A DNA stretch of 64,000 bases. It comes from Chryseobacterium arachidis. Lineage in GTDB: Bacteria; Bacteroidota; Bacteroidia; Flavobacteriales; Weeksellaceae. Both the position numbers and the translations under genes were made by a program. Positions 18,133-27,667 of this stretch are shown piece by piece (position 1 is the first letter of the stretch; every line of letters begins with the position of its first letter). The DNA lies in contig NZ_FQUT01000017.1 in assembly GCF_900129245.1 (NCBI RefSeq), positions 1-64,000 of the forward strand. The letters run 5' to 3'. Under the pieces are notes generated by a model, which was given only the letters and a program-made list of their open reading frames with translations, searched no databases and had not been told where the DNA came from.

Positions 18133-19128
18133 TTAAATTCCGCCAGCCCAAAATATCCATCTGTAAATTCCCGTGCCGTCTCCGACCAACTTAAAATTCA
18201 GCATTCTGAAGGTACGATTGAAATTGTTCACAAAACTCATCTGAGTGTATCCCCAGGATTTTATTAAAGAAGAATAAGGAGCTGTTGCAGTGTCATTAAA
18301 TACAAATAAAACATTGGATGTATCCAATGGAGATATATTTACAATAAAGTCCTGAGCAAGGCCTACCGTATAAGAATCTGAGCTCCCTCCTCCGATATAT
18401 AATGAGATTTCAACACCCACCATAGCATTACTGGCTTTAGGAAGCGTAACATTTCCTCCGTGGCTGAAAAAATAGATATCTTTTATTGATCCTCGCTGAA
18501 CATCTGCTAAATCTAAATTATCAAATGCTCCAGTTCCGTATCTATAACCGTTTTTTTCATAGGCTTTTGCTAATGTCCCATCACTTTTGGCCATTACTTT
18601 AAAATAATATTCGGTAGGATCAGCATTAGGCAGACTTCTGATTCTGGCATTTCCATCAATATCCAGTCTCTCTGTTGGCAGAATCGTACTGTAATCCCCT
18701 ATAGATACGTTTGAATTCTGATAGATACTATGGTCATTTGAAGTCGCTTTAGTTCCGCTACCTGCTATTTGCCAAGGCTCCATAGAAACGGCATCTGTCA
18801 TGGTAATCATCTTCTGCCAAAGATTTGCAGAACTATCAAAATAGTAATATCCTACCGATGAAATATGGGTTCTCTGGGATAAATTGTCCCCTGCAGAAAC
18901 ATCTGTAATATAAATAATTGCCCCATTCTGTTCATTTCCGTACAGTGTATTTCCTTTCAAAGTCAGCTGTTGCCTGGTAAGCCTGGGAGCAATGATGCCA
19001 TCCACATCAGCTGTTCCGCTTTTTGCAAGAATGTCAACAGTTGCTTTGGGATTCGGTGTATTGATGCCTATTTGCCCATAATATGATACAGACACTGCTA
19101 TCAGTATTACAATTTTAATTTTTCTCAT
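18133..19128 (-). CDS. Exported surface-type protein of unknown function
   Basis: 331 aa with a signal peptide (MRKIKIVILIAVSVSYYGQ). GQIGINTPNPKATVDI directly follows, a start seen in many secreted flavobacterial proteins. The rest is rich in strands, Ser, Thr and Gly (IIAPRLTRQQLTLKGNTLY, GAIIYITDVSAGDN), compatible with a beta-rich surface or tail-fibre-like fold. No type IX sorting domain was recognised at the C-terminus, which ends in aromatic residues (YRWIFWAGGI). The function is unknown. Confidence 0.75.
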   Translation of the reverse strand: MRKIKIVILIAVSVSYYGQIGINTPNPKATVDILAKSGTADVDGIIAPRLTRQQLTLKGNTLYGNEQNGAIIYITDVSAGDNLSQRTHISSVGYYYFDSSANLWQKMITMTDAVSMEPWQIAGSGTKATSNDHSIYQNSNVSIGDYSTILPTERLDIDGNARIRSLPNADPTEYYFKVMAKSDGTLAKAYEKNGYRYGTGAFDNLDLADVQRGSIKDIYFFSHGGNVTLPKASNAMVGVEISLYIGGGSSDSYTVGLAQDFIVNISPLDTSNVLFVFNDTATAPYSSLIKSWGYTQMSFVNNFNRTFRMLNFKLVGDGTGIYRWIFWAGGI

Positions 19129-19330
19129 GTATTATTGTTTACTTTAATAATTCGTTTTTATGGTTATTAATTTTAAGAATAATAGAATACAGAGTGCCTT
19201 TTAATTTTGGTAAAGTTGCTACCATCCAAATTTAAAAATCAAATTAACGCCAGACTATCACAAAGACAGGAATTTCATATACTTTTCCCTGAATAGAAAG
19301 TGTAAAACCGAATTAGCCGTGTATAAAAAA

Positions 19331-19354
19331 AGGAAAGCAATTACTCACTTTCCT
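19331..19354 (-). terminator. Terminator of the exporter operon
   Basis: AGGAAAG-N10-CTTTCCT followed on the minus strand by seven T. It lies about 80 nt past the stop of the TolC-like gene, the last gene of the operon. The remaining gap up to 19128 shows nothing else. Confidence 0.8.
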
Positions 19355-19432
19355 GTAAACTTTTAACTGATAATAATTTATTTAATATCTCATTTTATGA
19401 AAGGATATTTATCTTTTAACAGACATTAAAAA

Positions 19433-20731
19433 CTATAGTCCATCTTTCAGAATTTTTAACAATTCCATCTGCTGAATGACATCATTTTTACTATTGATGA
19501 GATTGTAATTTGCCTGAAGCCAATTGTTTCTTACAATAAAAAAAGTATATGCATCCATTAAACCTTCTTTGTATTTCTCTTCGGATTTCTGAAATGACAG
19601 TTTCTGATTTTCAAAATTCAAATCTAAAAGATGATATTTTTCCTGCGCATTTGTAAATTGTGCCTTAATGGAATTAATTGTTTTGGTAAGATCATTAATA
19701 ATCAATTCTTTATCGTAATTTGAATTGATGACATTCAGTTTTGCGATCTCTACATTATTTTTAATTTGAAACTGATTAAAAATCGGAATAGAAAGTCCGA
19801 AAAATACAGACTGATTTTTATTTTGGGCAAACTGATCCGAAAAATTAACAGTGGTTATATTACTTCTTCCTAAAGATTTATTGTAAAAAGTTGACCAGCT
19901 ATAATTTCCGTTCAAAGTCGGCAAATAAGCCGATTTTTCGATGGCAACTCTTTTTTGCTGTGCACTCATTTCTGCAACAACTGTTTTATAAGCGGGATTG
20001 TTTTCTACTAATTTATTTGTAAAATCGGAACCGGAGAAATCTTCTTCTGATAAAACTTCTTCCTTATTCATGATAAAATCTATAGAATCTTCTGTAATGC
20101 TTACCGCATTGAGCAAATTAATTTTTGCCAGGTCACGCTGATTTTTTGCCGATACCCACTGCTCCTGAAGCGTTCCTAAATTGGCTTTAATATCATAAAT
20201 ATCACTTTTTGAACGATTTCCAATTTCAACTTCTTTTTCAGTCCGCTTTATCTGCTCTTCGATTCCGGAAATCTGTGTTTCCAAAACATCCAGCCAGCTC
20301 TTACTGTTCTGATACACAAAAAATGTCTGGATCACATTTAATTGTACTTCATTCTGAGTTTGTTTAAGCTTATAGGTATTGGTATTTTTATTAAGTTTTG
20401 ACAATGAGATATTCAGATAATTTTTCCAGTTGAATAACTGAATATTAGCCTGTGCAACCAACTGATCGTACTGCGTATTCAACGCTTCTCTCTGGTTATT
20501 CGACTGATTAATGGAAGATCCGAAACTGTAACTGTGATTGACAGCAGCCTCTACCGAAGGAAGCAAAACTCCCTTTGAAGCCGAAATCTGACGGTCATTT
20601 TTCTGAATATTCACCGTAGCCTGTTTTATCAATGGATGATTTGTGAGAGCATAATCCAGGCAATCTTTAAGTGTCCAGCTTTGCTGAGCTGGGAAAAGAT
20701 TGATTAATAATGTAAAAAGAAGGTTTTTCAT
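19433..20731 (-). CDS. TolC-family outer-membrane efflux protein
   Basis: 432 aa with a signal peptide (MKNLLFTLLINLFPAQQ). Two repeats of the outer_membrane_efflux fold are visible as long alpha-helical stretches rich in Asn and Gln (IQKNDRQISASKGVLLPSVEA; SIKAQFTNAQEKYHLLDLNF). It forms the outer-membrane channel and periplasmic tunnel of a tripartite exporter. It is the last gene of the nine-gene operon, after two FtsX-type permeases, and a terminator follows. The assignment rests on the repeat pattern and context. Confidence 0.88.
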   Translation of the reverse strand: MKNLLFTLLINLFPAQQSWTLKDCLDYALTNHPLIKQATVNIQKNDRQISASKGVLLPSVEAAVNHSYSFGSSINQSNNQREALNTQYDQLVAQANIQLFNWKNYLNISLSKLNKNTNTYKLKQTQNEVQLNVIQTFFVYQNSKSWLDVLETQISGIEEQIKRTEKEVEIGNRSKSDIYDIKANLGTLQEQWVSAKNQRDLAKINLLNAVSITEDSIDFIMNKEEVLSEEDFSGSDFTNKLVENNPAYKTVVAEMSAQQKRVAIEKSAYLPTLNGNYSWSTFYNKSLGRSNITTVNFSDQFAQNKNQSVFFGLSIPIFNQFQIKNNVEIAKLNVINSNYDKELIINDLTKTINSIKAQFTNAQEKYHLLDLNFENQKLSFQKSEEKYKEGLMDAYTFFIVRNNWLQANYNLINSKNDVIQQMELLKILKDGL

Positions 20732-20788
20732 TTTTATTATTTGAATATTGAACCGTTTGGGTTCTTTTTAATAAATTCGTTTTTGTTT

Positions 20789-20834
20789 CCATAGGTTTTC
20801 ACCTACGGTTACTCGTATTGAACCCTTCGGGTTC
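20789..20834. repeat. Paired-hairpin repeat, copy 1
   Basis: Two small palindromes in tandem: CCATAGGT...ACCTACGG and GAACCCTTCGGGTTC. It lies directly after the stop of the 806-aa permease gene. A degenerate half-copy (GAACCGTTTGGGTTC) is at 20750-20764. Three more full copies occur in this operon. Confidence 0.8.
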
Positions 20835-20835
20835 G

Positions 20836-23256
20836 CTATTCGTATTTCAGATGTTCAACAAGATTGATTTTTGTGGCTCGATATGCTTTGAAGCTTACAA
20901 CAGCAAAGGTTAAGATCAACAATAAAATCATGCTTAAAATGTAAGGCCAAACCGGCATGTTAATTCTGTACGAAAAATCTTTCAGCCATTCATTCATGGC
21001 ATAATATCCGAACGGAATACTGATGAGTACAGCAATGAAGCAAATCAGTAAAAATCTTTTGGTTAAGTCCCATACAATTGTTTTTTCATCGGCTCCAAGC
21101 GTTTTTTTGATGGCTACATCCTTTAATTTTTGTTCAATTAACAATGATGATAAAGCAAATAAGCCTAGCAATGCAATGATGAGAACAACGATATTTAAAG
21201 TTGTAAAAAGTGTCTGCTGTTTCTGGAATTTTTCGAAAGTTCTGGCAAACTGTTTATCTACAAACTGATAATCAAACGGATAACCCGGTTCTGCTTTTGT
21301 GAGCCAGAATTCTTTTATACGCTCCATCGTTCCCTCAATGTCTTTTCCTGAGAGTTTTATCTGTATGTTCGACATATTGTTTTTCACCCAATTTCTGTCA
21401 TAGTTGAAAAAAACAATGGGGATAATCGGCTGATCGACACCACTGTAATAGAAGTCTCTTACAACCCCGAGAACTCTATATTTCTTTCTGTCGTCCCAAC
21501 CCGTTAAGATTTCTTTTCCCAATACACTTTGAGAATTATAGCCTAATTTTTTAGCAAATGTTTCATTAACAACAGCACCATTAATTGTATCTGAAGCAAT
21601 CTTCCAGTTTAAATCTCTTCCGGACAGAAACTGTATTTTGTAAAAGCGAAGATAATTTTCATCAATTGCTCCCAGACCTGTACTTTCTACAATTTTGGTG
21701 CTGTCACGCGCATCTTTTGCTACAGAACGGTTGGCTGATCCTCTTCCTATCGACGATATTGAGCCTGTAATATCTTCAACACCCTGTATTTTAGCAATCT
21801 CATTTTTCAGAAGCTGATATTTTTTGGAATTATAGTTCTTTTCCCAATTTGTTTTTTTAAAATCAATCTGAACAACCTGGTCACCTTTGAAGCCTAAGTC
21901 CTTATTCATCATATATTTAACCTGAGTATTGATCACTAAAGAGCAAATAATAAAAAACGAAGAAATGATTAACTGCAAAGTCAGAATTGAATTTCTCAAC
22001 CAAACACCGTGTCTGCTTCTGACAAAATTTCCTTTTAAAGTATTGATAGGTTTAAAATTTGACAGATATAACGCGGGAATTAAACCTGAAACCAGTGAAA
22101 AAGCAATTAAGAGTAAACCTGTATAAACGAAAATATCAATATTGTTCAGCTTAATATCTTTATCGAGAAACTCATTGAAAGAAGGAAGCAGAAGCTCGAC
22201 CATTGCAAAAGCTAAAATATAAGCTGCAAAACAAATAATAAAAGTTTCTAATAAAAACTGGAAAATTAATTTTGACTGGGTGCTCCCAATTACTTTTCTT
22301 ACACCGACTTCTTTAGCTCTTTGTGCTGCCTGAGCAGTTTTTAGATTGATTAAATTTATCCCTGATAAAATCAATATTAATGCTGAAATTCCAAGCAAAA
22401 TCATCATTGATTTTTTATCCCCTTTTTCTATGCCTTCACTTTTCGCATCAAGTTTTATCGCTGAAAGTGATGACAAATAAACTTTTAAGGGATTTTTTTT
22501 ATCAACTTCGTAGCCCCATTTTTTTGCAGAAATCTCATCTTCTGACTGCATTTTTTTTGAAATTTTCTCTTCAAGCACTTTAATATCAGAGCCTGGTTTT
22601 ATTTTAAAAAAACCATAATAACTGTAGCTTGTCCACTGTGTTTTGCTGTTCTCCATAAAAGGATTCATAAAAACAAAATCAGGCTTAATAACGGTTTTCC
22701 CTAGCGGTTTTTTATAAACAGCTGTGACAATATAACTTTTATCATCTACCTCAAGTTTAACTGTTTTCCCGATGGAATTCAGGTAATCATCTGCAAAAAG
22801 AAGTTTTGCCGTTTCTTCTGATAAAGCAACTTTGTTTACATCAGACAAAGCATTTTTAAAACTTCCTGCCACTTTTTCAAAAGGAAAAAAATTGAAGAAA
22901 CTACTGACAGTCGCGCCCGCTGAAACATAAGCCGAATTATTTCCAAAGCTTATTTTCTTTTTCCCCCAATCATTAAATATCGTTGCATCTTCAATCTCTG
23001 AGAACATTTCTTTCGATTCAAAAATCTCCGGATAGCTTGAAACAGGCATCGTACCAAAAGAGGCATTGAAATTTTCTACCAGATAAATATTTTCTCTGTC
23101 AGGATTCCATTGTTCATAGGACTTCTCATCCTGCCAATGGATAAATATCAATAAGAACACACACAGCCCGACACTCAATCCCAAAATATTGATGATGGTG
23201 GAAAGCCAGTTTTTTCTGTAATTGATAAATGCTATTTTGAGCCAGTTTTTTATCAT
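20836..23256 (-). CDS. MacB/FtsX-type ABC transporter permease (first paralogue)
   Basis: 806 aa. It has an N-terminal TM helix (about residues 20-42), a MacB_PCD periplasmic domain, then three TM helices with the FtsX signature (LINLKTAQAAQRAKEVGVRKVIGS, about 300-330). A second periplasmic domain and a final FtsX module (LKDVAIKKTLGADEKTIVWDL) follow, in the double-FtsX layout of Bacteroidota. It has no ATPase domain; the separate 240-aa ATPase serves it. It is paralogous along its length to the 804-aa permease. The stop codon abuts a paired-hairpin repeat. Confidence 0.92.
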   Translation of the reverse strand: MIKNWLKIAFINYRKNWLSTIINILGLSVGLCVFLLIFIHWQDEKSYEQWNPDRENIYLVENFNASFGTMPVSSYPEIFESKEMFSEIEDATIFNDWGKKKISFGNNSAYVSAGATVSSFFNFFPFEKVAGSFKNALSDVNKVALSEETAKLLFADDYLNSIGKTVKLEVDDKSYIVTAVYKKPLGKTVIKPDFVFMNPFMENSKTQWTSYSYYGFFKIKPGSDIKVLEEKISKKMQSEDEISAKKWGYEVDKKNPLKVYLSSLSAIKLDAKSEGIEKGDKKSMMILLGISALILILSGINLINLKTAQAAQRAKEVGVRKVIGSTQSKLIFQFLLETFIICFAAYILAFAMVELLLPSFNEFLDKDIKLNNIDIFVYTGLLLIAFSLVSGLIPALYLSNFKPINTLKGNFVRSRHGVWLRNSILTLQLIISSFFIICSLVINTQVKYMMNKDLGFKGDQVVQIDFKKTNWEKNYNSKKYQLLKNEIAKIQGVEDITGSISSIGRGSANRSVAKDARDSTKIVESTGLGAIDENYLRFYKIQFLSGRDLNWKIASDTINGAVVNETFAKKLGYNSQSVLGKEILTGWDDRKKYRVLGVVRDFYYSGVDQPIIPIVFFNYDRNWVKNNMSNIQIKLSGKDIEGTMERIKEFWLTKAEPGYPFDYQFVDKQFARTFEKFQKQQTLFTTLNIVVLIIALLGLFALSSLLIEQKLKDVAIKKTLGADEKTIVWDLTKRFLLICFIAVLISIPFGYYAMNEWLKDFSYRINMPVWPYILSMILLLILTFAVVSFKAYRATKINLVEHLKYE

Positions 23257-23328
23257 AATGGTTAATTATTACTTGTAAATGGTTTAGCTAATCATTGATG
23301 ATTTCTATTTCAAATGTTTACGATATTA

Positions 23329-23372
23329 CATAGGTCTCACCTACGGTTATTGATATTGAACCCTTCGGGTTC
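23329..23372. repeat. Paired-hairpin repeat, copy 2
   Basis: CATAGGT-CTC-ACCTACGG followed by GAACCCTTCGGGTTC, in the gap between the two permease genes. It is arranged in tandem with copy 3, 73 bp apart. Confidence 0.8.
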
Positions 23373-23401
23373 GTTATTTTTAATTCAAACATTTTACGAT
23401 T

Positions 23402-23446
23402 CCATAGGTTATACCTACGGCTATTCATATTGAACCCTTCGGGTTC
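23402..23446. repeat. Paired-hairpin repeat, copy 3
   Basis: CCATAGGT-TAT-ACCTACGG followed by GAACCCTTCGGGTTC, ending 4 bp from the stop codon of the 804-aa permease gene. On the transcript it would form two stem-loops right after translation ends. Confidence 0.8.
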
Positions 23447-23450
23447 TTCC

Positions 23451-25865
23451 TTATTCATACTTCAGGTATTTTACCAAATTCACCTTAGTTGCCTGATAGG
23501 CTTTGATGCTTACAACTGCGAATGTCAAAACCAATAATAAAATCAAGCTTAAGATGAATGGAAACACCGGCATGTCGATACGGTAAGCGAAATCCTTCAG
23601 CCATTCGTTCATTAAATAATAACTGATCGGCATGCTGATTAAAACGGCAATCAGGGTGATCCAAAGGAATTGTTTCGTTAAGCCCATCACTAAGGTTCTA
23701 TCTGATGCACCTAAAGTCTTTCTGATGGCAACATCTTTCAGTTTCTGCTCGATCATCAATGAAGACAAAGCGAATAATCCCAGCAAAGCAACCATTAAAA
23801 CCATTGCGTTCAGGATGGTGAAAAGTGTCAGTTGTTTCTGGTAGGTTTCAAAGGTCTTGGCAAATTGTTTATCAATAAAGTAAGAATCAAACGGATAGCC
23901 CGGTTCAACATTGGTTTGCCAATATTTCTTGATTCTTTTTACGGTTTCTGCTATATCATCTGGTTTTATTTTGATTTGGATGTTACTCATATTATACCTT
24001 TTCCATTCGGTTTCCCTATAATGAAAAAATATAATAGGTTCTACTTCGGATTTCAAACTTCGAATGTTGAAATCTTTCACGATTCCGACAATCTTATATG
24101 GTTTGTTATCAAAACCTGGTTTTATTTCTCTTCCCACCGCTTCATTATTTGTCCAACCAAATTTCTTGACAAAAGCTTCGTTTACCAAAGTATTATTAAT
24201 AGTATCAGAAGATAATTTGGGATTCAGCCATCTTCCTTTAAGCAATTTCACACCAATAAATTGCAGATAATCATAATCCATACTACCATGCTGCGCATTA
24301 AAACTTTGGTGTTTATAATCCATATTGGAACTGTTGAAGTTACCGGTTCCGGGAACAGCTTCACCATAATTCACACTTTGTACGCCTTGGATTTTTGCCA
24401 TTTCAATTTTCAGTCTTTCGTATTTCAGCCAAGGTTTTCCGTTATTAACATCATTAAAGTTAATTTGAAGAATCTGTTTTCCATTAAATCCTAAATCTTT
24501 TTTCATCATATGCTTTACCTGTTGATTGATGATAAGTCCGCCGATGATAAAGCATGAAGAAATAATGAGTTGAAGCGTTAAAATCCCGTTTCTGAGCCAA
24601 ACCCCATGTTTGCTTCTTGCAAAGTTTCCTTTCAAGGTTTCAATAGCTTTGAAGTTGGATAAATATAAAGCAGGAATCAATCCGGAAACAAGTGTTACAA
24701 CGATAACCATTAAAAATGAATAAAGGTAAATATGCCAATCATCCATCACGATTTCTTTTTCATAAAACTTGTTAAAGCTTGGTAAAAGGAGCTCTGTTAA
24801 AGCCAAAGATAATAGATACGATGCAAAACAAATCACAAATGTTTCCATTAAAAACTGAACAACCAAATTAGATTTTGTACTCCCAATTGCTTTTCTTACT
24901 CCAATTTCTTTAGCTCTTTGAGAAGCTTGAGCCGTTTTTAAATTGATGAAATTAATGGCTGATAAAATGACAATCAACACTGAAAGCGAAAATAAAATCA
25001 ATAATGATTTGAAATCCGGATTGGAAAACCATGAAGATTCTGCGTGCAGTTTTAGTCTATCAATAGGTGTTAACAATGATCCGTTTGGTCCATACAGACC
25101 GTTAAATTGCTGAGGCGAAATTCCTGCGCGCTTTGCATTGATCTTCGCGCCCATCATTATAATATCTTTGAATTTTTTCTGAAAATCTTTCGGATCTGCT
25201 CCTTTTTTTAACATAAAAAAACAAGCGTAGTTAAAATTACCCCATTGTTCTTTGTCGTTTTCCAATTGCTTGACGGGTTTGATCACAAACTCTGGCTTGA
25301 TCTGACTATTTTCAGCAGGAAGCTCATATACAGCCTTTATAATATAGTTCTTATCATTAAATTTAAGGCTTTCTCCTGCAACATTAGTTTTGCCAAATAG
25401 TTGCCTTGCAGTCTTAACAGATATAGCTACATCGTTTCCACCTTCTAAAACATTTTTATAATCCCCAGAAATTAACTTAAACGGGAAAAAATTAAAGAAA
25501 CTGTCCGTCGTTGTAAATCCTTTTTCTATATAAACAGATTTGCTCTTGGTTGTCATTTTATAAGCAATTCCTGTATTGGTCATCAACACATAATCCTGAA
25601 CTTCTGAAATTCGTTTTGCGGCATTCTCTGCCAAAGGCACTGTAATGCTACTTCCATAAAAATTATCTTTTTTGAAATAAGATTGAAAAAAGTAAATCTG
25701 ATCTTTCTTCGGATTCCACTTTTCGTAGGATTCTTCGTCATTCCAGTGCATTAGGATGAGCATAAATCCTGTCAAACCGATGGTTAATCCAAACAGATTG
25801 ATTATTGTAGAAAGCCAGTTCTTTTTATAATTGATGAAGGCAATTTTGAGCCAGTTGTTTAGCAT
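23451..25865 (-). CDS. MacB/FtsX-type ABC transporter permease (second paralogue)
   Basis: 804 aa, with the same double-FtsX layout as the 806-aa neighbour and clear sequence identity: LINFKT-type stretch INLKTAQASQRAKEIGVRKA, LKDVAIRKTLGASDRT, and the C-terminus KYLKYE against HLKYE. The two probably arose by tandem duplication and could form a heterodimer around the 240-aa ATPase. Periplasmic domains presumably bind the substrate or the adaptor. It lies 177 bp downstream of the ATPase gene, the gap including a paired-hairpin repeat. Confidence 0.92.
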   Translation of the reverse strand: MLNNWLKIAFINYKKNWLSTIINLFGLTIGLTGFMLILMHWNDEESYEKWNPKKDQIYFFQSYFKKDNFYGSSITVPLAENAAKRISEVQDYVLMTNTGIAYKMTTKSKSVYIEKGFTTTDSFFNFFPFKLISGDYKNVLEGGNDVAISVKTARQLFGKTNVAGESLKFNDKNYIIKAVYELPAENSQIKPEFVIKPVKQLENDKEQWGNFNYACFFMLKKGADPKDFQKKFKDIIMMGAKINAKRAGISPQQFNGLYGPNGSLLTPIDRLKLHAESSWFSNPDFKSLLILFSLSVLIVILSAINFINLKTAQASQRAKEIGVRKAIGSTKSNLVVQFLMETFVICFASYLLSLALTELLLPSFNKFYEKEIVMDDWHIYLYSFLMVIVVTLVSGLIPALYLSNFKAIETLKGNFARSKHGVWLRNGILTLQLIISSCFIIGGLIINQQVKHMMKKDLGFNGKQILQINFNDVNNGKPWLKYERLKIEMAKIQGVQSVNYGEAVPGTGNFNSSNMDYKHQSFNAQHGSMDYDYLQFIGVKLLKGRWLNPKLSSDTINNTLVNEAFVKKFGWTNNEAVGREIKPGFDNKPYKIVGIVKDFNIRSLKSEVEPIIFFHYRETEWKRYNMSNIQIKIKPDDIAETVKRIKKYWQTNVEPGYPFDSYFIDKQFAKTFETYQKQLTLFTILNAMVLMVALLGLFALSSLMIEQKLKDVAIRKTLGASDRTLVMGLTKQFLWITLIAVLISMPISYYLMNEWLKDFAYRIDMPVFPFILSLILLLVLTFAVVSIKAYQATKVNLVKYLKYE

Positions 25866-25973
25866 AATCGATAAATAATTAATGATTATTAATGTAAAAC
25901 AGCAGAGAAAGCAGATTCTCTGTTTCTCTGCCGTTGGTTTTAAATGGATAATGAATGTTTATTCTTATTTTTA

Positions 25974-26019
25974 CCATAGGTTTCACCTACGGCTATTGAA
26001 ATTGAACCCTATCGGGTTC
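25974..26019. repeat. Paired-hairpin repeat, copy 4
   Basis: CCATAGGT-TTC-ACCTACGG followed by a variant second hairpin, GAACCCTATCGGGTTC. It sits 23 bp after the ATPase gene stop codon. Confidence 0.75.
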
Positions 26020-26042
26020 TTTCCCACCTTTAATTTATAAAA

Positions 26043-26765
26043 CTATCCAAAATTCTTCGCGTCTGCTTTTTCGAAAACGTCCTTTCTCTGGGAAGAATGC
26101 TCTTCGGAGAAAATTTCGCCGTCTTTCATATTCACGATTCTGGAAGCGTAACCTGCATCGTAAGACGAGTGCGTTACCATTGCAATCGTAGAACCTTCTC
26201 TATGGAGTTCTGCAAGGAGATTCATTACTTCATTTCCATTGGAGCTGTCGAGGTTTCCGGTTGGCTCATCGGCCAAAATTAATTTTGGTCTTGTTACCAA
26301 AGCTCTTGCAACCGCTGCTCTCTGTTGTTGACCTCCGGAAAGCTGCTGTGGATAATGTTTTGCCCTGTGAGCGATATTGATTTTCTCCATAATCTCTTCC
26401 ACTCTTCTTTTTCTTTCCGAGGAAGAAACACCGTTGTAAATTAATGGCAATTCAATGTTTTCGTAAACTGTCAATTCATCAATCAGATTAAAATTCTGGA
26501 AAATGAAACCGATATTTTTCTTTCTGATCTCTGATTTTTTCTTTTCAGATGTTCCAATAGTTTCAACCGATTCAAATTGGTAAGAACCTGAAGAAGCGCT
26601 GTCCAAAAGTCCAAGAATATTAAGAAAAGTGGATTTTCCACAACCGGAAGGTCCCATTATCGCAACGAATTCGCCTTCTTTGATTTGCAGGCTTACATTG
26701 TTAAGCGCATTGGTTTGGACATCTTCAGTTTTATAGACTTTTGAAAGGTTTTGAATGTTTATCAT
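26043..26765 (-). CDS. ABC transporter ATP-binding protein (MacB/LolD type)
   Basis: 240 aa. Walker A GPSGCGKST (about residues 39-47), Q-loop FQNFNLIDELTVYENI, signature LSGGQQQRAAVARAL and Walker B LILADEPTGNLDSSNG are all intact, with the H-loop THSSYDAGYA. The FNLIDELTVYEN region is typical of LolD/MacB ATPases. It energises the two FtsX permeases immediately downstream. It follows the retropepsin-like gene by 14 bp. Confidence 0.94.
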   Translation of the reverse strand: MINIQNLSKVYKTEDVQTNALNNVSLQIKEGEFVAIMGPSGCGKSTFLNILGLLDSASSGSYQFESVETIGTSEKKKSEIRKKNIGFIFQNFNLIDELTVYENIELPLIYNGVSSSERKRRVEEIMEKINIAHRAKHYPQQLSGGQQQRAAVARALVTRPKLILADEPTGNLDSSNGNEVMNLLAELHREGSTIAMVTHSSYDAGYASRIVNMKDGEIFSEEHSSQRKDVFEKADAKNFG

Positions 26766-26779
26766 TGTAGTATATTTTT

Positions 26780-27646
26780 TTAAATTATGATTCCGAATTT
26801 TTTATTTTTAAAGTCAATGACTATTGTTTTGTCGAGGAAAAAAACATTTCCCATTACTCCGTCGAGCCCCTGTTGTTCAAAGGAAAAGTAATCTTCGTCT
26901 GTAAACCAAAACTCTTTGGTACTGAATGACGATTTTCCGATGATCACATTTTTATTGGTTTCTATTGCTTTTACAACCAGAGGATTATTAAAATTTCTGA
27001 TATTAAAGTTTTCAATAATTTTGGATGAATCAATTAAGTCTTGAAAATTCTTTTTATAAGAAACTATTGGAAAAATACTTGCGCCCGTATCATACTGAAA
27101 ATGATACACTTTGCCATCAATCTCTACCGGAAGAATCGGTTTATTATTGATAATCTTGATGTCAACAAGATCAATTTTTTTAGTGGTTTTTAATTGTTCA
27201 CTTACAGTTATTTTTTGGTTAGGAAAATCAATAATCAGATATTTATTTTGAAACAAATCTGCTCCTACAACACCGCAAGCTTCCTCCTGTTCGAAGTTCA
27301 AAAGCCCGTTAAGTTTATAATTCTCAATTTTTAATTTTCCAACACTGAAATTCTGATGATCGACAGTGAAAACTTTGTGTCCGGCTGCTTCCATTGCTTC
27401 TTCTACTTTCTTATTTTTAATGAACTCTGTTTTTTCAAAACATTTATCATAGATTAAAGTCGTATTGGCGCCTAAATCAAATTGAAACCGATACGTTTTG
27501 TTTTCGATAGTGAAAGGCACGCTCATTGCGATTTTATCAACCAATTTCCCGTTAATAGAATCTTTTTCCCATTTAAAATCAATACTTTGCCCTTTAACAA
27601 AAAGACCTATAATGACTGTAATTAAAAACAATAATCGATTTTGCAT
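26780..27646 (-). CDS. Exported retropepsin-like (clan AA) aspartic-protease-like protein
   Basis: 288 aa with a signal peptide (MQNRLLFLITVIIGLFVKGQ). Two lobes each carry a D-x-G-A motif followed by hydrophobics: FQFDLGANTTLI (Asp57) and FQYDTGASIFPI (Asp186). That is the arrangement of a two-domain aspartic protease related to retropepsins. The second lobe also has GLDGVMGNVFFLDKTIVIDF, as in bacterial aspartyl-protease-like proteins. It is periplasmic or surface-exposed. It sits between a DUF4932 gene and the ABC ATPase. Proteolysis is inferred from the motifs. Confidence 0.75.
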   Translation of the reverse strand: MQNRLLFLITVIIGLFVKGQSIDFKWEKDSINGKLVDKIAMSVPFTIENKTYRFQFDLGANTTLIYDKCFEKTEFIKNKKVEEAMEAAGHKVFTVDHQNFSVGKLKIENYKLNGLLNFEQEEACGVVGADLFQNKYLIIDFPNQKITVSEQLKTTKKIDLVDIKIINNKPILPVEIDGKVYHFQYDTGASIFPIVSYKKNFQDLIDSSKIIENFNIRNFNNPLVVKAIETNKNVIIGKSSFSTKEFWFTDEDYFSFEQQGLDGVMGNVFFLDKTIVIDFKNKKFGIII

Positions 27647-27667
27647 TTTAGTTTATTGATTGTTTAA

